Shown: positions 54,596 through 63,328 of the stretch, one piece after another
Position numbering within the stretch: position 1 is the first letter of the stretch
Layout: every line of letters starts with the position of its first letter
The notes under the pieces: model-generated
What the model saw: only the letters and a program-made list of their open reading frames with translations
The model's database searches: none
Told to the model about the DNA's origin: nothing
Position numbers and translations under genes: made by a program
NCBI RefSeq assembly: GCF_003033885.1
Contig: NZ_CP024081.1
Span: 4,427,919 to 4,491,918 of the forward strand
Origin: Pseudomonas rhizophila
GTDB taxonomy: Bacteria; Pseudomonadota; Gammaproteobacteria; Pseudomonadales; Pseudomonadaceae
DNA: 64,000 bases
Direction of reading: 5' to 3'

Positions 54596-55684
54596 ATGGA
54601 CATAACGACCATGAACAGCACTTCGAACACCCTCACCGCTGAACAGGATCCTCGCTGGGCCGCCGTGCTCGCCCGGGATCCGCGCGCCGACGGGCAATTC
54701 GTCTATGGCGTGAAAACCACCGGCATCTATTGCCATCCCAGCAGCCTGTCGCGCCTGCCCAATCCACGGAACGTGGAATTTTTCGACACGCCGGAACAGG
54801 CCCAGGCGGCGGGGTATCGTCCCAGCAAGCGAGTGGCCAGGGACCAGACCCAGCTCGCCGCCCAACAAGCGGCCCGGGTCGCGGCCGCCTGCCGACAGAT
54901 CGAGGCTGCCGAAGAACTGCCTGGGCTCAATGATCTGGCGCAAAGCGCAGGCTTGAGTCCCTTCCATTTCCACCGGGTGTTCAAGGCCGTCACCGGTCTG
55001 ACACCCAAGGGTTATGCCGCCGCCCACCGCTCGCGCAAGGTGCGCGAGCGCCTGAGCGATGGTGGATCGATCACCCAAGCGCTGTACGACGCCGGCTTCA
55101 ATTCCAACAGCCGCTTTTATGAAGCCGCCGACAACGTGCTGGGCATGAAACCCGCCGATTATCGCGCCGCCGGGCAGAACACCGACATTCGTTTCGCCGT
55201 CGGCCAATGTTCCCTCGGGGCGATTCTGGTGGCACAAAGCGAACGCGGTGTGTGCGCGATCCTGCTGGGGGACGATCCGGACGCGCTGGTGCGGGATCTG
55301 CAAGACAAATTCCGCCGCGCCAACCTGATCGGTGCCGACCGCGAGTTCGAGCAATTGATCGCCCAGGTGGTGGGCTTTATCGAGGCACCGGCCCTGGGCC
55401 TGGACCTGCCGCTGGACCTGCAAGGCACGGCGTTCCAGGAACGGGTCTGGCAGGCCCTGCGGGATATTCCGCCGGGCAGCACCGCCAGCTATGCCGAGAT
55501 CGCCCAGCGCATCGGCATGCCTAAAGCCGTGCGCGCCGTGGCCCAGGCCTGCGGGGCCAACAGCCTGGCAGTGGCGATCCCTTGCCACCGGGTGGTGCGC
55601 AGCGACGGCAACCTGTCGGGCTATCGCTGGGGCGTGGAGCGTAAACGTCAGTTGCTGGCGCTGGAGCGCTCGTCCGCGGACTGA
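54596..55684 (+). CDS. ada: Ada-type regulator/O6-methylguanine-DNA methyltransferase with degenerate zinc site
   Basis: 362 residues with three domains: N-terminal Ada metal-binding domain, AraC helix-turn-helix region (LNDLAQSAGLSPFHFHRVFK and SITQALYDAGFNSNSRFYEA) and the C-terminal O6-methylguanine methyltransferase with catalytic Cys330 in IPCHRVVRSDGNLSGYRWG. In E. coli Ada four cysteines bind zinc, one being the phosphotriester methyl acceptor. Here only the acceptor equivalent remains (Cys46 in GIYCHPSS); the others are Ser50, Ser77 and Val80 (GYRPSKRV). Phosphotriester sensing is therefore probably lost or changed. The start at 54596 or 54611 is uncertain. It follows alkB by 73 bp. 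Confidence 0.88.
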   Translation: MDITTMNSTSNTLTAEQDPRWAAVLARDPRADGQFVYGVKTTGIYCHPSSLSRLPNPRNVEFFDTPEQAQAAGYRPSKRVARDQTQLAAQQAARVAAACRQIEAAEELPGLNDLAQSAGLSPFHFHRVFKAVTGLTPKGYAAAHRSRKVRERLSDGGSITQALYDAGFNSNSRFYEAADNVLGMKPADYRAAGQNTDIRFAVGQCSLGAILVAQSERGVCAILLGDDPDALVRDLQDKFRRANLIGADREFEQLIAQVVGFIEAPALGLDLPLDLQGTAFQERVWQALRDIPPGSTASYAEIAQRIGMPKAVRAVAQACGANSLAVAIPCHRVVRSDGNLSGYRWGVERKRQLLALERSSAD

Positions 55685-56136
55685 ACGCCGATGTAGATCG
55701 CCACCGAGTCGGGGCCGCTGTAGACCTCGAAATCGGTGGTGAAGCGGCGCAGCGTCTGCGGGTTGTCCGCGAAATATGCCCAGATCAGGCCCCAGGTCTG
55801 GATCACGCAATCGGGCATCGGTCCCTTGGCCGAAAACACCAGGTAATCCCCACCTTCGATGTCCACGGCGGGGTAGCCTGCGCTGGTCGCATCCACCTGC
55901 ACCCCGGCCGTCACATCAAAGTAGCCGGTGGCGTCGGATTCATAGTTGGAATAGACCCCGTAGACAAACGATTCCGACTGCCTGGCGGGGATCTTGTCGA
56001 ACAACCCTTCGCTGAAGAATTGCTGCCACATCGGGCCGATCCGTGCCGTGTCGGACTGCTGTTCGTCAGCGTTGCGCGTGTGTACCTGCAGGCCGGCCAC
56101 GGTAAAGGGTTCGACTGCCTTGAGTTTGACGTCCAT
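55648..56136 (-). CDS. GyrI-like (AraC effector-binding domain) protein
   Basis: 162 residues that form a stand-alone GyrI-like small-molecule-binding domain: PFTVAGLQVHTRN, FVYGVYSNYESDATGYFDVTAGVQV and LVFSAKGPMPDCVIQTWGLIWAYF show its SHS2-repeat pattern. Such proteins resemble the effector domains of MerR/AraC regulators and occur as free proteins (SbmC-like, bind gyrase or hydrophobic ligands). It overlaps the 3' end of ada by 37 bp on the opposite strand. Confidence 0.78.
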   Translation of the reverse strand: MDVKLKAVEPFTVAGLQVHTRNADEQQSDTARIGPMWQQFFSEGLFDKIPARQSESFVYGVYSNYESDATGYFDVTAGVQVDATSAGYPAVDIEGGDYLVFSAKGPMPDCVIQTWGLIWAYFADNPQTLRRFTTDFEVYSGPDSVAIYIGVQSADERSSASN

Positions 56137-56284
56137 GGGTCAGGCTCCTTGAGAAATGAAGCGCGCATGGTAACCCGCTGGCCGTCGGGATCAAGTTGCC
56201 GCATCCGATTGAAAAACTCGACTGGCCCTGGCCGGGCCACACCTGCTAAAAACGTTGTTTTCCTCTGCCGTCGGAGACCTGTAC

Positions 56285-57358
56285 ATGAGCCAGTGGCCAG
56301 ACACTCGCATTCTTGACCTGCTTGGCATCGAGCTACCCATCATCCAGGGGCCGATGGCCGGAGTGACGGGGCCGGCCATGGTGATCGCTGCCTGCAATGC
56401 CGGCGGGCTGGGTTCGATGCCGGCGGCGATGCTGGATGTCGAGCAGTTGCGCCAGGCGCTGACGACGATCAGCGAACAGACCGACAAGCCGTTCAACGTG
56501 AATTTTTTCTGTCACCAGCCACCCGTGCTCGACGAGCCGCGCGCCGAGGCCTGGAAGCAGCACCTCAAGCCCTACTACGAAGAACTGGGCGCTGACTTCG
56601 ACGCGCCGACGCCGGTGTCCAACCGCACGCCGTTCGATGATGCAGCCTGCCGGGTGCTGGAGCAGATGCGTCCTGCAGTGGTCAGCTTCCACTTCGGCCT
56701 GCCGGAGAAGTCCCTGCTGGATCGGGTGAAAGCCACCGGCGCTAAAGTCCTGTCGTCGGCCACCACCGTCGAGGAAGCCATCTGGCTGGAACAGCACGGT
56801 TGTGACGCGATCATCGCCATGGGCTATGAAGCCGGCGGCCATCGCGGGATGTTCCTCAGCGACGACCTCAACACCCAGGTCGGCCTGTTTGCCTTGCTGC
56901 CCCAGGTGGTGGATGCGGTGAGCGTGCCGGTGATCGCTGCGGGCGGTATTGGCGATGCGCGGGGTATCGTCGCAGCGTTTGCTCTGGGCGCATCGGCGGT
57001 GCAACTGGGCAGCGCCTATCTGTTCACCCCCGAGGCGAAGATCAGCGCGGCCCATCACCGGGCGCTGCGCACGGCCAAGGAAAGCCAAACCGCAGTCACC
57101 AACCTGTTCACCGGCCGCCCGGCCCGGGGCATCGTCAACCGGGTGATGCGCGAGATCGGGCCGATGAGTCCGATAGCGCCGGCATTCCCCCTGGCTGGCG
57201 GTGCGTTGCTGCCGTTGCGCGCCAAGGATGAAGCAGACTTCAGCAACCTGTGGGCCGGCCAGGCGTTCCCCATGGGTCGGGAGCTGTCGACCGCGGAGCT
57301 GACCCGACAACTGGCCCAGGAGGCCCTGGCCCAACTGAACGGCCGTGGGCGGTCCTGA
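56285..57358 (+). CDS. Nitronate monooxygenase family protein
   Basis: 357 residues, TIM-barrel FMN enzyme of the 2-nitropropane dioxygenase family. Visible are LPIIQGPMAGVTGPAMVIAACNAGGLGS at the N-terminus, FNVNFFCHQPP, SFHFGLPEKSL, GCDAIIAMGYEAGGHRG with the catalytic His, VIAAGGIGDARGIVAAFALGASAVQLGS for FMN phosphate binding, and NLFTGRPARGIVNR. It oxidises nitronates such as propionate-3-nitronate to the keto acid and nitrite. The bases before the ATG hold CGGAGACCTGTAC. Confidence 0.88.
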   Translation: MSQWPDTRILDLLGIELPIIQGPMAGVTGPAMVIAACNAGGLGSMPAAMLDVEQLRQALTTISEQTDKPFNVNFFCHQPPVLDEPRAEAWKQHLKPYYEELGADFDAPTPVSNRTPFDDAACRVLEQMRPAVVSFHFGLPEKSLLDRVKATGAKVLSSATTVEEAIWLEQHGCDAIIAMGYEAGGHRGMFLSDDLNTQVGLFALLPQVVDAVSVPVIAAGGIGDARGIVAAFALGASAVQLGSAYLFTPEAKISAAHHRALRTAKESQTAVTNLFTGRPARGIVNRVMREIGPMSPIAPAFPLAGGALLPLRAKDEADFSNLWAGQAFPMGRELSTAELTRQLAQEALAQLNGRGRS

Positions 57359-57381
57359 CGGTCGTCATCGTCTGTTGGAAC

Positions 57382-57616
57382 GCCATCGCGAGCAGGCTCG
57401 CTCCCACAGGGGATCGGTGGTGAACACAACATCTGGGCACACCACTGGACCTGTGGGAGCGGGCTTGCTCGCGAAAGCGGTGGGTCAGCCAATAGAAATG
57501 TTGAATGTACCGCCGTCTTCGCGAGCAAGCCCGCTCCCACATGGGTTCTGGTGTGGCAGCAAGAGGTGTGTTCGCCACAGATCCCCTGTGGGAGCGAGCC
57601 TGCTCGCGATGGCGGC
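57382..57616. repeat. Two REP-type inverted pairs in tandem
   Basis: Four REP units of alternating orientation: CGCCATCGCGAGCAGGCTCG, CTGTGGGAGCGGGCTTGCTC, GAGCAAGCCCGCTCCCAC and CTGTGGGAGCGAGCCTGCTC fill most of the 356-bp gap between nitronate monooxygenase and modA. Confidence 0.8.
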
Positions 57617-57666
57617 CGCCCTCTCACACCAACGTCCGCAAAATGCCGCGTTCCGTTTATCGGCCA

Positions 57667-58467
<801 letters not shown>

Positions 58468-59148
58468 ATGCCACTGACCAGTGCCGACTACGCCGCCATT
58501 TGGCTGACCCTGAAACTGGCCTCGCTGACCACAGTGATCCTGCTGCTGATCGGCACGCCCATCGCCCTGTGGCTGTCACGTACCCAGTCCTGGCTACGCG
58601 GGCCGGTGGGCGCGGTGGTGGCCCTGCCATTGGTGCTGCCACCCACGGTGATCGGCTTTTACCTGTTGCTCGCCCTGGGCCCCAACGGCTGGATCGGTCA
58701 ATTCACCCAGGCCGTCGGGCTGGGCACCCTCACCTTCAGTTTCACCGGGCTGGTGATCGGCTCGGTGATCTACTCCATGCCGTTTGTGGTGCAGCCATTG
58801 CAGAACGCATTCTCCGCTATCGGCAGTCGTCCCCTGGAAGTGGCGGCCACTTTGCGGGCCGGTCCCTGGGATACGTTTTTCAGTGTCATCCTGCCCTTGG
58901 CCCGCCCCGGTTTCATCACTGCGGCAATCCTCGGCTTTGCCCACACCGTCGGCGAATTCGGCGTGGTGCTGATGATCGGCGGCAACATCCCCGAAAAGAC
59001 CCGCGTGGTGTCGGTGCAGATCTACGACCATGTCGAAGCCCTGGAGTACGCCCAGGCTCATTGGCTGGCGGCGGCAATGCTGGTGTTTTCATTTCTTGTG
59101 CTGCTGGCGTTGTATTCCAGCCGCCGAACCCGGGCCGGCTGGAGCTGA
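58468..59148 (+). CDS. modB: Molybdate ABC transporter permease
   Basis: 226 residues, five or six membrane helices, with the ABC-permease EAA loop [48 protein letters not shown] and [27 protein letters not shown] are typical of ModB. Its ATG is directly behind the modA stop codon. Confidence 0.93.
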   Translation: MPLTSADYAAIWLTLKLASLTTVILLLIGTPIALWLSRTQSWLRGPVGAVVALPLVLPPTVIGFYLLLALGPNGWIGQFTQAVGLGTLTFSFTGLVIGSVIYSMPFVVQPLQNAFSAIGSRPLEVAATLRAGPWDTFFSVILPLARPGFITAAILGFAHTVGEFGVVLMIGGNIPEKTRVVSVQIYDHVEALEYAQAHWLAAAMLVFSFLVLLALYSSRRTRAGWS

Positions 59149-59151
59149 TCG

Positions 59152-60231
59152 ATGATTCAAGCGCGTTTTCAGCTCGACCATGGAGACTTCTCCCTGGACC
59201 TGGATGTGCAACTGCCGGGCCGTGGCGTGACCGCGCTGTACGGCCAGTCCGGTTCCGGCAAGACCACCTGCCTGCGCTGCATCGCCGGGCTGGAACGGCC
59301 GACCCGGGGTTTCATCGAGGTCAACGGCGAAGTCTGGCAGGACAGCGAGCGCGGGGTGTTCGTGCCGCCCCATCAACGGGCGCTGGGGTACGTGTTCCAG
59401 GAGGCGAGCCTGTTCGCGCATCTGTCCGTGCAGGCTAATCTGGCGTTCGGCCTCAAGCGCATCGCACCGGCGCAACGACGGGTGGACATGGACCAGGCCA
59501 CCGAACTGCTGGGCATTGGTCACTTGCTCGATCGACAGCCACACAACCTGTCCGGCGGTGAACGCCAGCGGGTCGGCATCGCCCGAGCCCTGTTGACCAG
59601 CCCGCGACTGCTGCTGATGGACGAGCCCCTGGCCGCCCTGGATACCCGGCGCAAGAACGAAATCCTGCCTTACCTGCAACGCCTGCACGATGAGCTGGAC
59701 ATCCCAGTGCTGTACGTCAGCCACTCGCAGGACGAAGTGGCGCGCCTGGCCGACCACATCGTGTTGCTGGAGGCCGGTCGCGTGCTGGCCAGCGGGCCGA
59801 TTGGCGAAACACTGGCGCGACTCGACCTGCCACTGGCATTGGGCGATGACGCGGGCGTGGTGGTCCAGGGCAAGGTCAGCGGTTATGACGCAGCCTATCA
59901 ACTGCTGTCCCTGACACTGCCCGACAGCCTCTTGAACGTGCGTGTCGCCCACACGCCTCTGGCCGTCGGACAGCCGTTGCGCTTCAAGGTCCAGGCCCGT
60001 GACGTCAGCCTCAGCCTGGCGAACGATGCCCAGACCAGCATCCTCAACCGTTTGCCCGTTACCGTGGTCAGCGAACTGGCTGCCGACAACGCCGCCCATG
60101 TGTTGATTCGGCTGGAGGCTGCTGGCACGCCGCTGTTGGCGCGCATCACCCGTTACTCCCGCGATCAGCTCAAGCTTCATCCGGGACAATTGCTGTGGGC
60201 GCAGATCAAGGCGGTGGCGGTGTTGGCGTAG
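59152..60231 (+). CDS. modC: Molybdate ABC transporter ATPase
   Basis: 359 residues. ABC ATPase with Walker [14 protein letters not shown] (residues 31 on), Q-loop [10 protein letters not shown], signature [16 protein letters not shown], Walker [13 protein letters not shown] and H-loop [10 protein letters not shown]-terminal Mop-like TOBE domain (about 290-355) with [19 protein letters not shown] binds molybdate and regulates activity. It starts three bases after modB. Confidence 0.94.
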   Translation: MIQARFQLDHGDFSLDLDVQLPGRGVTALYGQSGSGKTTCLRCIAGLERPTRGFIEVNGEVWQDSERGVFVPPHQRALGYVFQEASLFAHLSVQANLAFGLKRIAPAQRRVDMDQATELLGIGHLLDRQPHNLSGGERQRVGIARALLTSPRLLLMDEPLAALDTRRKNEILPYLQRLHDELDIPVLYVSHSQDEVARLADHIVLLEAGRVLASGPIGETLARLDLPLALGDDAGVVVQGKVSGYDAAYQLLSLTLPDSLLNVRVAHTPLAVGQPLRFKVQARDVSLSLANDAQTSILNRLPVTVVSELAADNAAHVLIRLEAAGTPLLARITRYSRDQLKLHPGQLLWAQIKAVAVLA

Positions 60232-60253
60232 GGTATCGCCCCAGACAAATCCC

Positions 60254-60345
60254 TTGTGGGAGCGAGCCTGCTCGCGATGGCGGTGGTTCAGTCAACATGG
60301 GTGTGAACTGATCTGACGCTATCGCGAGCAAGCTCGCTCCCACAG
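60254..60345. repeat. REP-type inverted pair
   Basis: TTGTGGGAGCGAGCCTGCTC and its inverse flank about 40 bp between modC and the topoisomerase gene. Confidence 0.75.
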
Positions 60346-60463
60346 GTCCGGCGGTCCAACCCTGATTCGTGGGTGTTGCGGGCCACCTCAGAAACTTGGC
60401 ACGACCGTCACAGGCTGCGGTCAATCACTCACAGGCCCCGGATTTGCTGCCAAGGATTCTTTC

Positions 60464-61501
60464 ATGCCCGACACCCTGCCGCCGGATGCGCTGCCGGCCG
60501 ATCTGCATTATGTCGATGACACCGCCCCTGGTATCTCCCGCAAAAAGTTGCGGGGCAAGTTCTGCTATTTCGATCCTCAGGGCCAGCGGATCACCGATGC
60601 GGCCGAAATCCAGCGCATCAACGCCTTGGCCGTACCGCCGGCCTACACCGATGTATGGATCTGCACCGACCCGCGCGGCCATCTCCAGGCCACCGGTCGG
60701 GACGCTCGTGGGCGTAAGCAGTACCGCTATCACCCGCGCTGGCGGGAAGTGCGCGATGCCGACAAATACTCCCGAATGCTGGAGTTCGGCCGTACCCTGC
60801 CGCGCTTGCGCAAACGCCTGGAGCAGATCCTGGCCACGCCCGGATTCAGCCGCGACAAGGTCATGGCCACGGTTATCACGTTGCTGGACGTCACCCTGAT
60901 CCGGGTCGGCAACACCCAGTATGCCCGGGACAACCGCTCCTACGGCCTGACCACCCTGCGCAGCAAGCACGTCGAGGTCAATGGCAGCGCAATTGCCTTC
61001 CAATTCCGTGGCAAGAGCGGCGTCGAACACCAGATCACCGTGAAAGACCGGCGTCTGGCGCGGATCATCAAGCGTTGCCAGGAGATTCCAGGGCAGAACC
61101 TGTTTCAGTACCTGGACGACAACGGCGAACGCCACTCCGTCAGCTCGTCCGACATCAACGCCTACCTCAAGAGCCTCACCGGCGCGGACTTCACCGCCAA
61201 GGACTACCGCACCTGGGCCGGCAGCGCGGCGGCTCTGGCGGGGCTGCGACTGCTGTGCTGGGAAACCGAGAGCGAGGCAAAAAAACACCTCGCCGAGATG
61301 GTCAGGCAGGTTGCCCGGCAACTGGGCAATACCCCCTCCGTCTGTCGTAAATGCTACATCCATCCCGCCGTGGTGGAGGGTTTCCTGCTGGGTTCGCTGA
61401 GGGAGCTGCCCAACCCCCGGGTCCGCAAAGGCCTCAGCGAGGAGGAAGCCGCGCTGGCGATGTTCCTGCAACGCATGGCCCAAACTGCCGAAGCGTGCTG
61501 A
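60464..61501 (+). CDS. DNA topoisomerase IB (poxvirus/bacterial type)
   Basis: 345 residues, within the usual 340-370 for bacterial TopIB. The N-terminal domain has GISRKKLRGKFCYFDPQG and PPAYTDVWICTDPRGHLQATGRDARGRKQYRYHPRW. The catalytic part contains the active-site Arg in RVGNTQYARDNRSYGLTTLR, Lys in FRGKSGVEHQ, the second Arg/His region DFTAKDYRTWAGS, and the nucleophilic Tyr in CRKCYIHPAVVEGF. It relaxes both positive and negative supercoils without ATP. Common in Pseudomonas as an isolated gene. Confidence 0.9.
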   Translation: MPDTLPPDALPADLHYVDDTAPGISRKKLRGKFCYFDPQGQRITDAAEIQRINALAVPPAYTDVWICTDPRGHLQATGRDARGRKQYRYHPRWREVRDADKYSRMLEFGRTLPRLRKRLEQILATPGFSRDKVMATVITLLDVTLIRVGNTQYARDNRSYGLTTLRSKHVEVNGSAIAFQFRGKSGVEHQITVKDRRLARIIKRCQEIPGQNLFQYLDDNGERHSVSSSDINAYLKSLTGADFTAKDYRTWAGSAAALAGLRLLCWETESEAKKHLAEMVRQVARQLGNTPSVCRKCYIHPAVVEGFLLGSLRELPNPRVRKGLSEEEAALAMFLQRMAQTAEAC

Positions 61502-61634
61502 ACCCGGCGAACCACACCTGCTCGAACGCCAACATCCGGCCTCAGACGAGGAACATCCGCGCACCTGCGAACTCCCAACTGTACGGCGCCACCGCTGCGC
61601 AGACCGTTCAACGGGAAGTCGACAGGAGTTTGAA

Positions 61635-62201
61635 ATGTCCGAACACATTGTCCATTTTCATTGCCAGATCGATCAGGGAACGACCGAGCGCTTCCGGGAC
61701 AACTGCCTGGATGCCATTGAAAAAGGCGCCGACTCACTGATGCTCAATCTCTCGACGATCGGTGGCAGTACCAACTTCGGCTTTACCCTCTACACCTTCA
61801 TCAAATCCCTTCCGGTGCCGGTGCGTGCCGTGAATGCCGGCAATATCGAGTCCATGGGCATCATCATGTACTTGGCCGCCAGCGACCGCACCACCACGCC
61901 TCACTCGCGTTTTCTGATTCACCCTATGAACTGGTATTTCGGCCAGAAGTCGGTGGATCACTCGCGTTTGCGGGAATACCTGTCCAGCCTGGACAACGAC
62001 GTGGCGCGGTACGTGGAAATCTACGTGAAGGAAACCGCCGGCGCCGCCACTCAGTTGGACATTTTCAAATGTCTTTGCGCCGAAGAACGGGTCATCCCGG
62101 CCGAAAACTCTTTGGCCTTCGGCATCGCGCACCGGGTCGAGCAAGTGGTTTTCCCGGTGGATGCCAAGCATTGGAAAATCAGTGGTGGCGAGGACCAGTG
62201 A
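61635..62201 (+). CDS. ClpP/crotonase-like serine protease-type protein
   Basis: 188 residues with the ClpP fold. The strand-helix core SLMLNLSTIGGSTNFGFTLYTFIKSLP leads to NAGNIESMGIIMYLAAS, where Ser73 takes the place of the ClpP nucleophile, and FLIHPM has the catalytic-like His96. The acidic member is less clear. It differs from housekeeping ClpP (about 195-215 aa, with GXAASMG) and lacks a ClpX/ClpA partner nearby. The AAGTCGACAGGAG sequence before the ATG is a ribosome-binding site. Substrate unknown; a stand-alone ClpP-like protease. Confidence 0.75.
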   Translation: MSEHIVHFHCQIDQGTTERFRDNCLDAIEKGADSLMLNLSTIGGSTNFGFTLYTFIKSLPVPVRAVNAGNIESMGIIMYLAASDRTTTPHSRFLIHPMNWYFGQKSVDHSRLREYLSSLDNDVARYVEIYVKETAGAATQLDIFKCLCAEERVIPAENSLAFGIAHRVEQVVFPVDAKHWKISGGEDQ

Positions 62202-62327
62202 CCCCGTGCGGTCAGTGCGTGCCGTTCGTCATCTGACGAAGTGTTTTCATTAAACTTTTGCCGGCCATTTCCTTTCACAAATTATGCGAGGCTCGTTGCT
62301 CGCGTAACCAAAATGAGGATGCTCGAA

Positions 62328-62507
62328 ATGGCCAGTAGTGGAAACAAAAACCAAGGCAACTTCGCAAATGATCGGGAAAAAGCATCGGAAGCCGGCAAGA
62401 AAGGCGGCCATGCGTCGGGCGGTAACGTTGCAAGTGATCGTCAGAAAGGCACTGAGGCGGGCCGCAAAGGAACTGACCGCAACCAAGGCGCGGGCAGAAA
62501 ATCGTAA
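62328..62507 (+). CDS. KGG-motif stress-induced small protein
   Basis: 59 residues, very hydrophilic: MASSGNKNQGNFANDREKAS, then EAGKKGGHASGGNVASDRQKGTEAGRKGTDRNQGAGRKS. The repeated (F/V)ANDR-K-(A/G)-(S/T)-EAG-(K/R)-KGG unit identifies the KGG family (GsiB/LEA-like stress proteins) that accumulate in stationary phase or upon desiccation. GAGGA eight bases before the ATG at 62328 favours this start over two ATG codons at 62313 and 62319. Confidence 0.85.
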   Translation: MASSGNKNQGNFANDREKASEAGKKGGHASGGNVASDRQKGTEAGRKGTDRNQGAGRKS

Positions 62508-62577
62508 CCTGGAAAATCGCTGGGGCGCACGCCTGCTGCGCTCCGGCGCTTAATCTGTCATTGCCCTGAGGCGTCGA

Positions 62578-63111
62578 TCAGCGTCCGCTATAAGCCTTTT
62601 TCACCATGTCGATCCAGATCGGGTCCAGCCGAGCTTGCTCGCTGTCGAGATTGAGCGACTGCATCCTTGTCAGATGCTCATCAGCCTCTCGGGCGAGTGA
62701 GCCCTGGGCGCTGGAGTTGGCGTCCAGTTGATGCATCTGCGTCAATCCCAGATGATAAAACCGTAGCAGCTTCATGGCCGCCACGTCCTGGGCCTGCACA
62801 CCGGCCTTCACCTGGTGCATCACATTGGTGATGCTCATCAGGCTGCGCTTGAGCTGCCAGCCGTACACCGCCGCGGCCATCCACGGCTGCGACCAGAAAT
62901 ACAGACGCATCAAGGCGACCATCACCAACACCGCGGCAATCACCCCGCCGAGATTGAAGCGAAAATTATCCCCCCCGGGTGTGCCGAACAGCATCACCGA
63001 AAGGCTGGACAACAGCATCGCCAGTGCCAGGAACGTCACGGCGACGATGAGGGTACTGCGTCGGGTCTGGCGTCGGTAGACTTCGGCGTCCCACGGCTTG
63101 AGCTCGAACAT
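62578..63111 (-). CDS. DUF3087-type membrane protein
   Basis: 177 residues from the chosen start. N-terminal FELKPWDAEVYRRQTRRSTLIV, then two membrane helices (VAVTFLALAMLLSSLSVMLFG and GGVIAAVLVMVALMRLYFW) and a cytoplasmic helical tail with VKAGVQAQDVAAMKLLRFYHLGLTQMHQLD. This matches what I know as the DUF3087 family, which is of unknown function. The frame is open upstream to 63318, but the family N-terminus is at 63111. Confidence 0.68.
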   Translation of the reverse strand: MFELKPWDAEVYRRQTRRSTLIVAVTFLALAMLLSSLSVMLFGTPGGDNFRFNLGGVIAAVLVMVALMRLYFWSQPWMAAAVYGWQLKRSLMSITNVMHQVKAGVQAQDVAAMKLLRFYHLGLTQMHQLDANSSAQGSLAREADEHLTRMQSLNLDSEQARLDPIWIDMVKKAYSGR

Positions 63112-63328
63112 CGCGGTGCAATTTCCTTGTGCGGGGTAAAAAAAGTCCCGCATTATCGCCTGCCCGGTGGATTTAGCTATGCTGGAGCTCATTTTGTGTT
63201 GCAACCGACCCGAAGGATCCGGATCAAAGTCCATGGCGATACCGCAAGGATCGTGCGATCTTTCTGCGTGGACGTTTTTTTCAAGATGCCGTCGTTGTGA
63301 GTACGGCATCGTTTTCAAGGAAAGCTGA

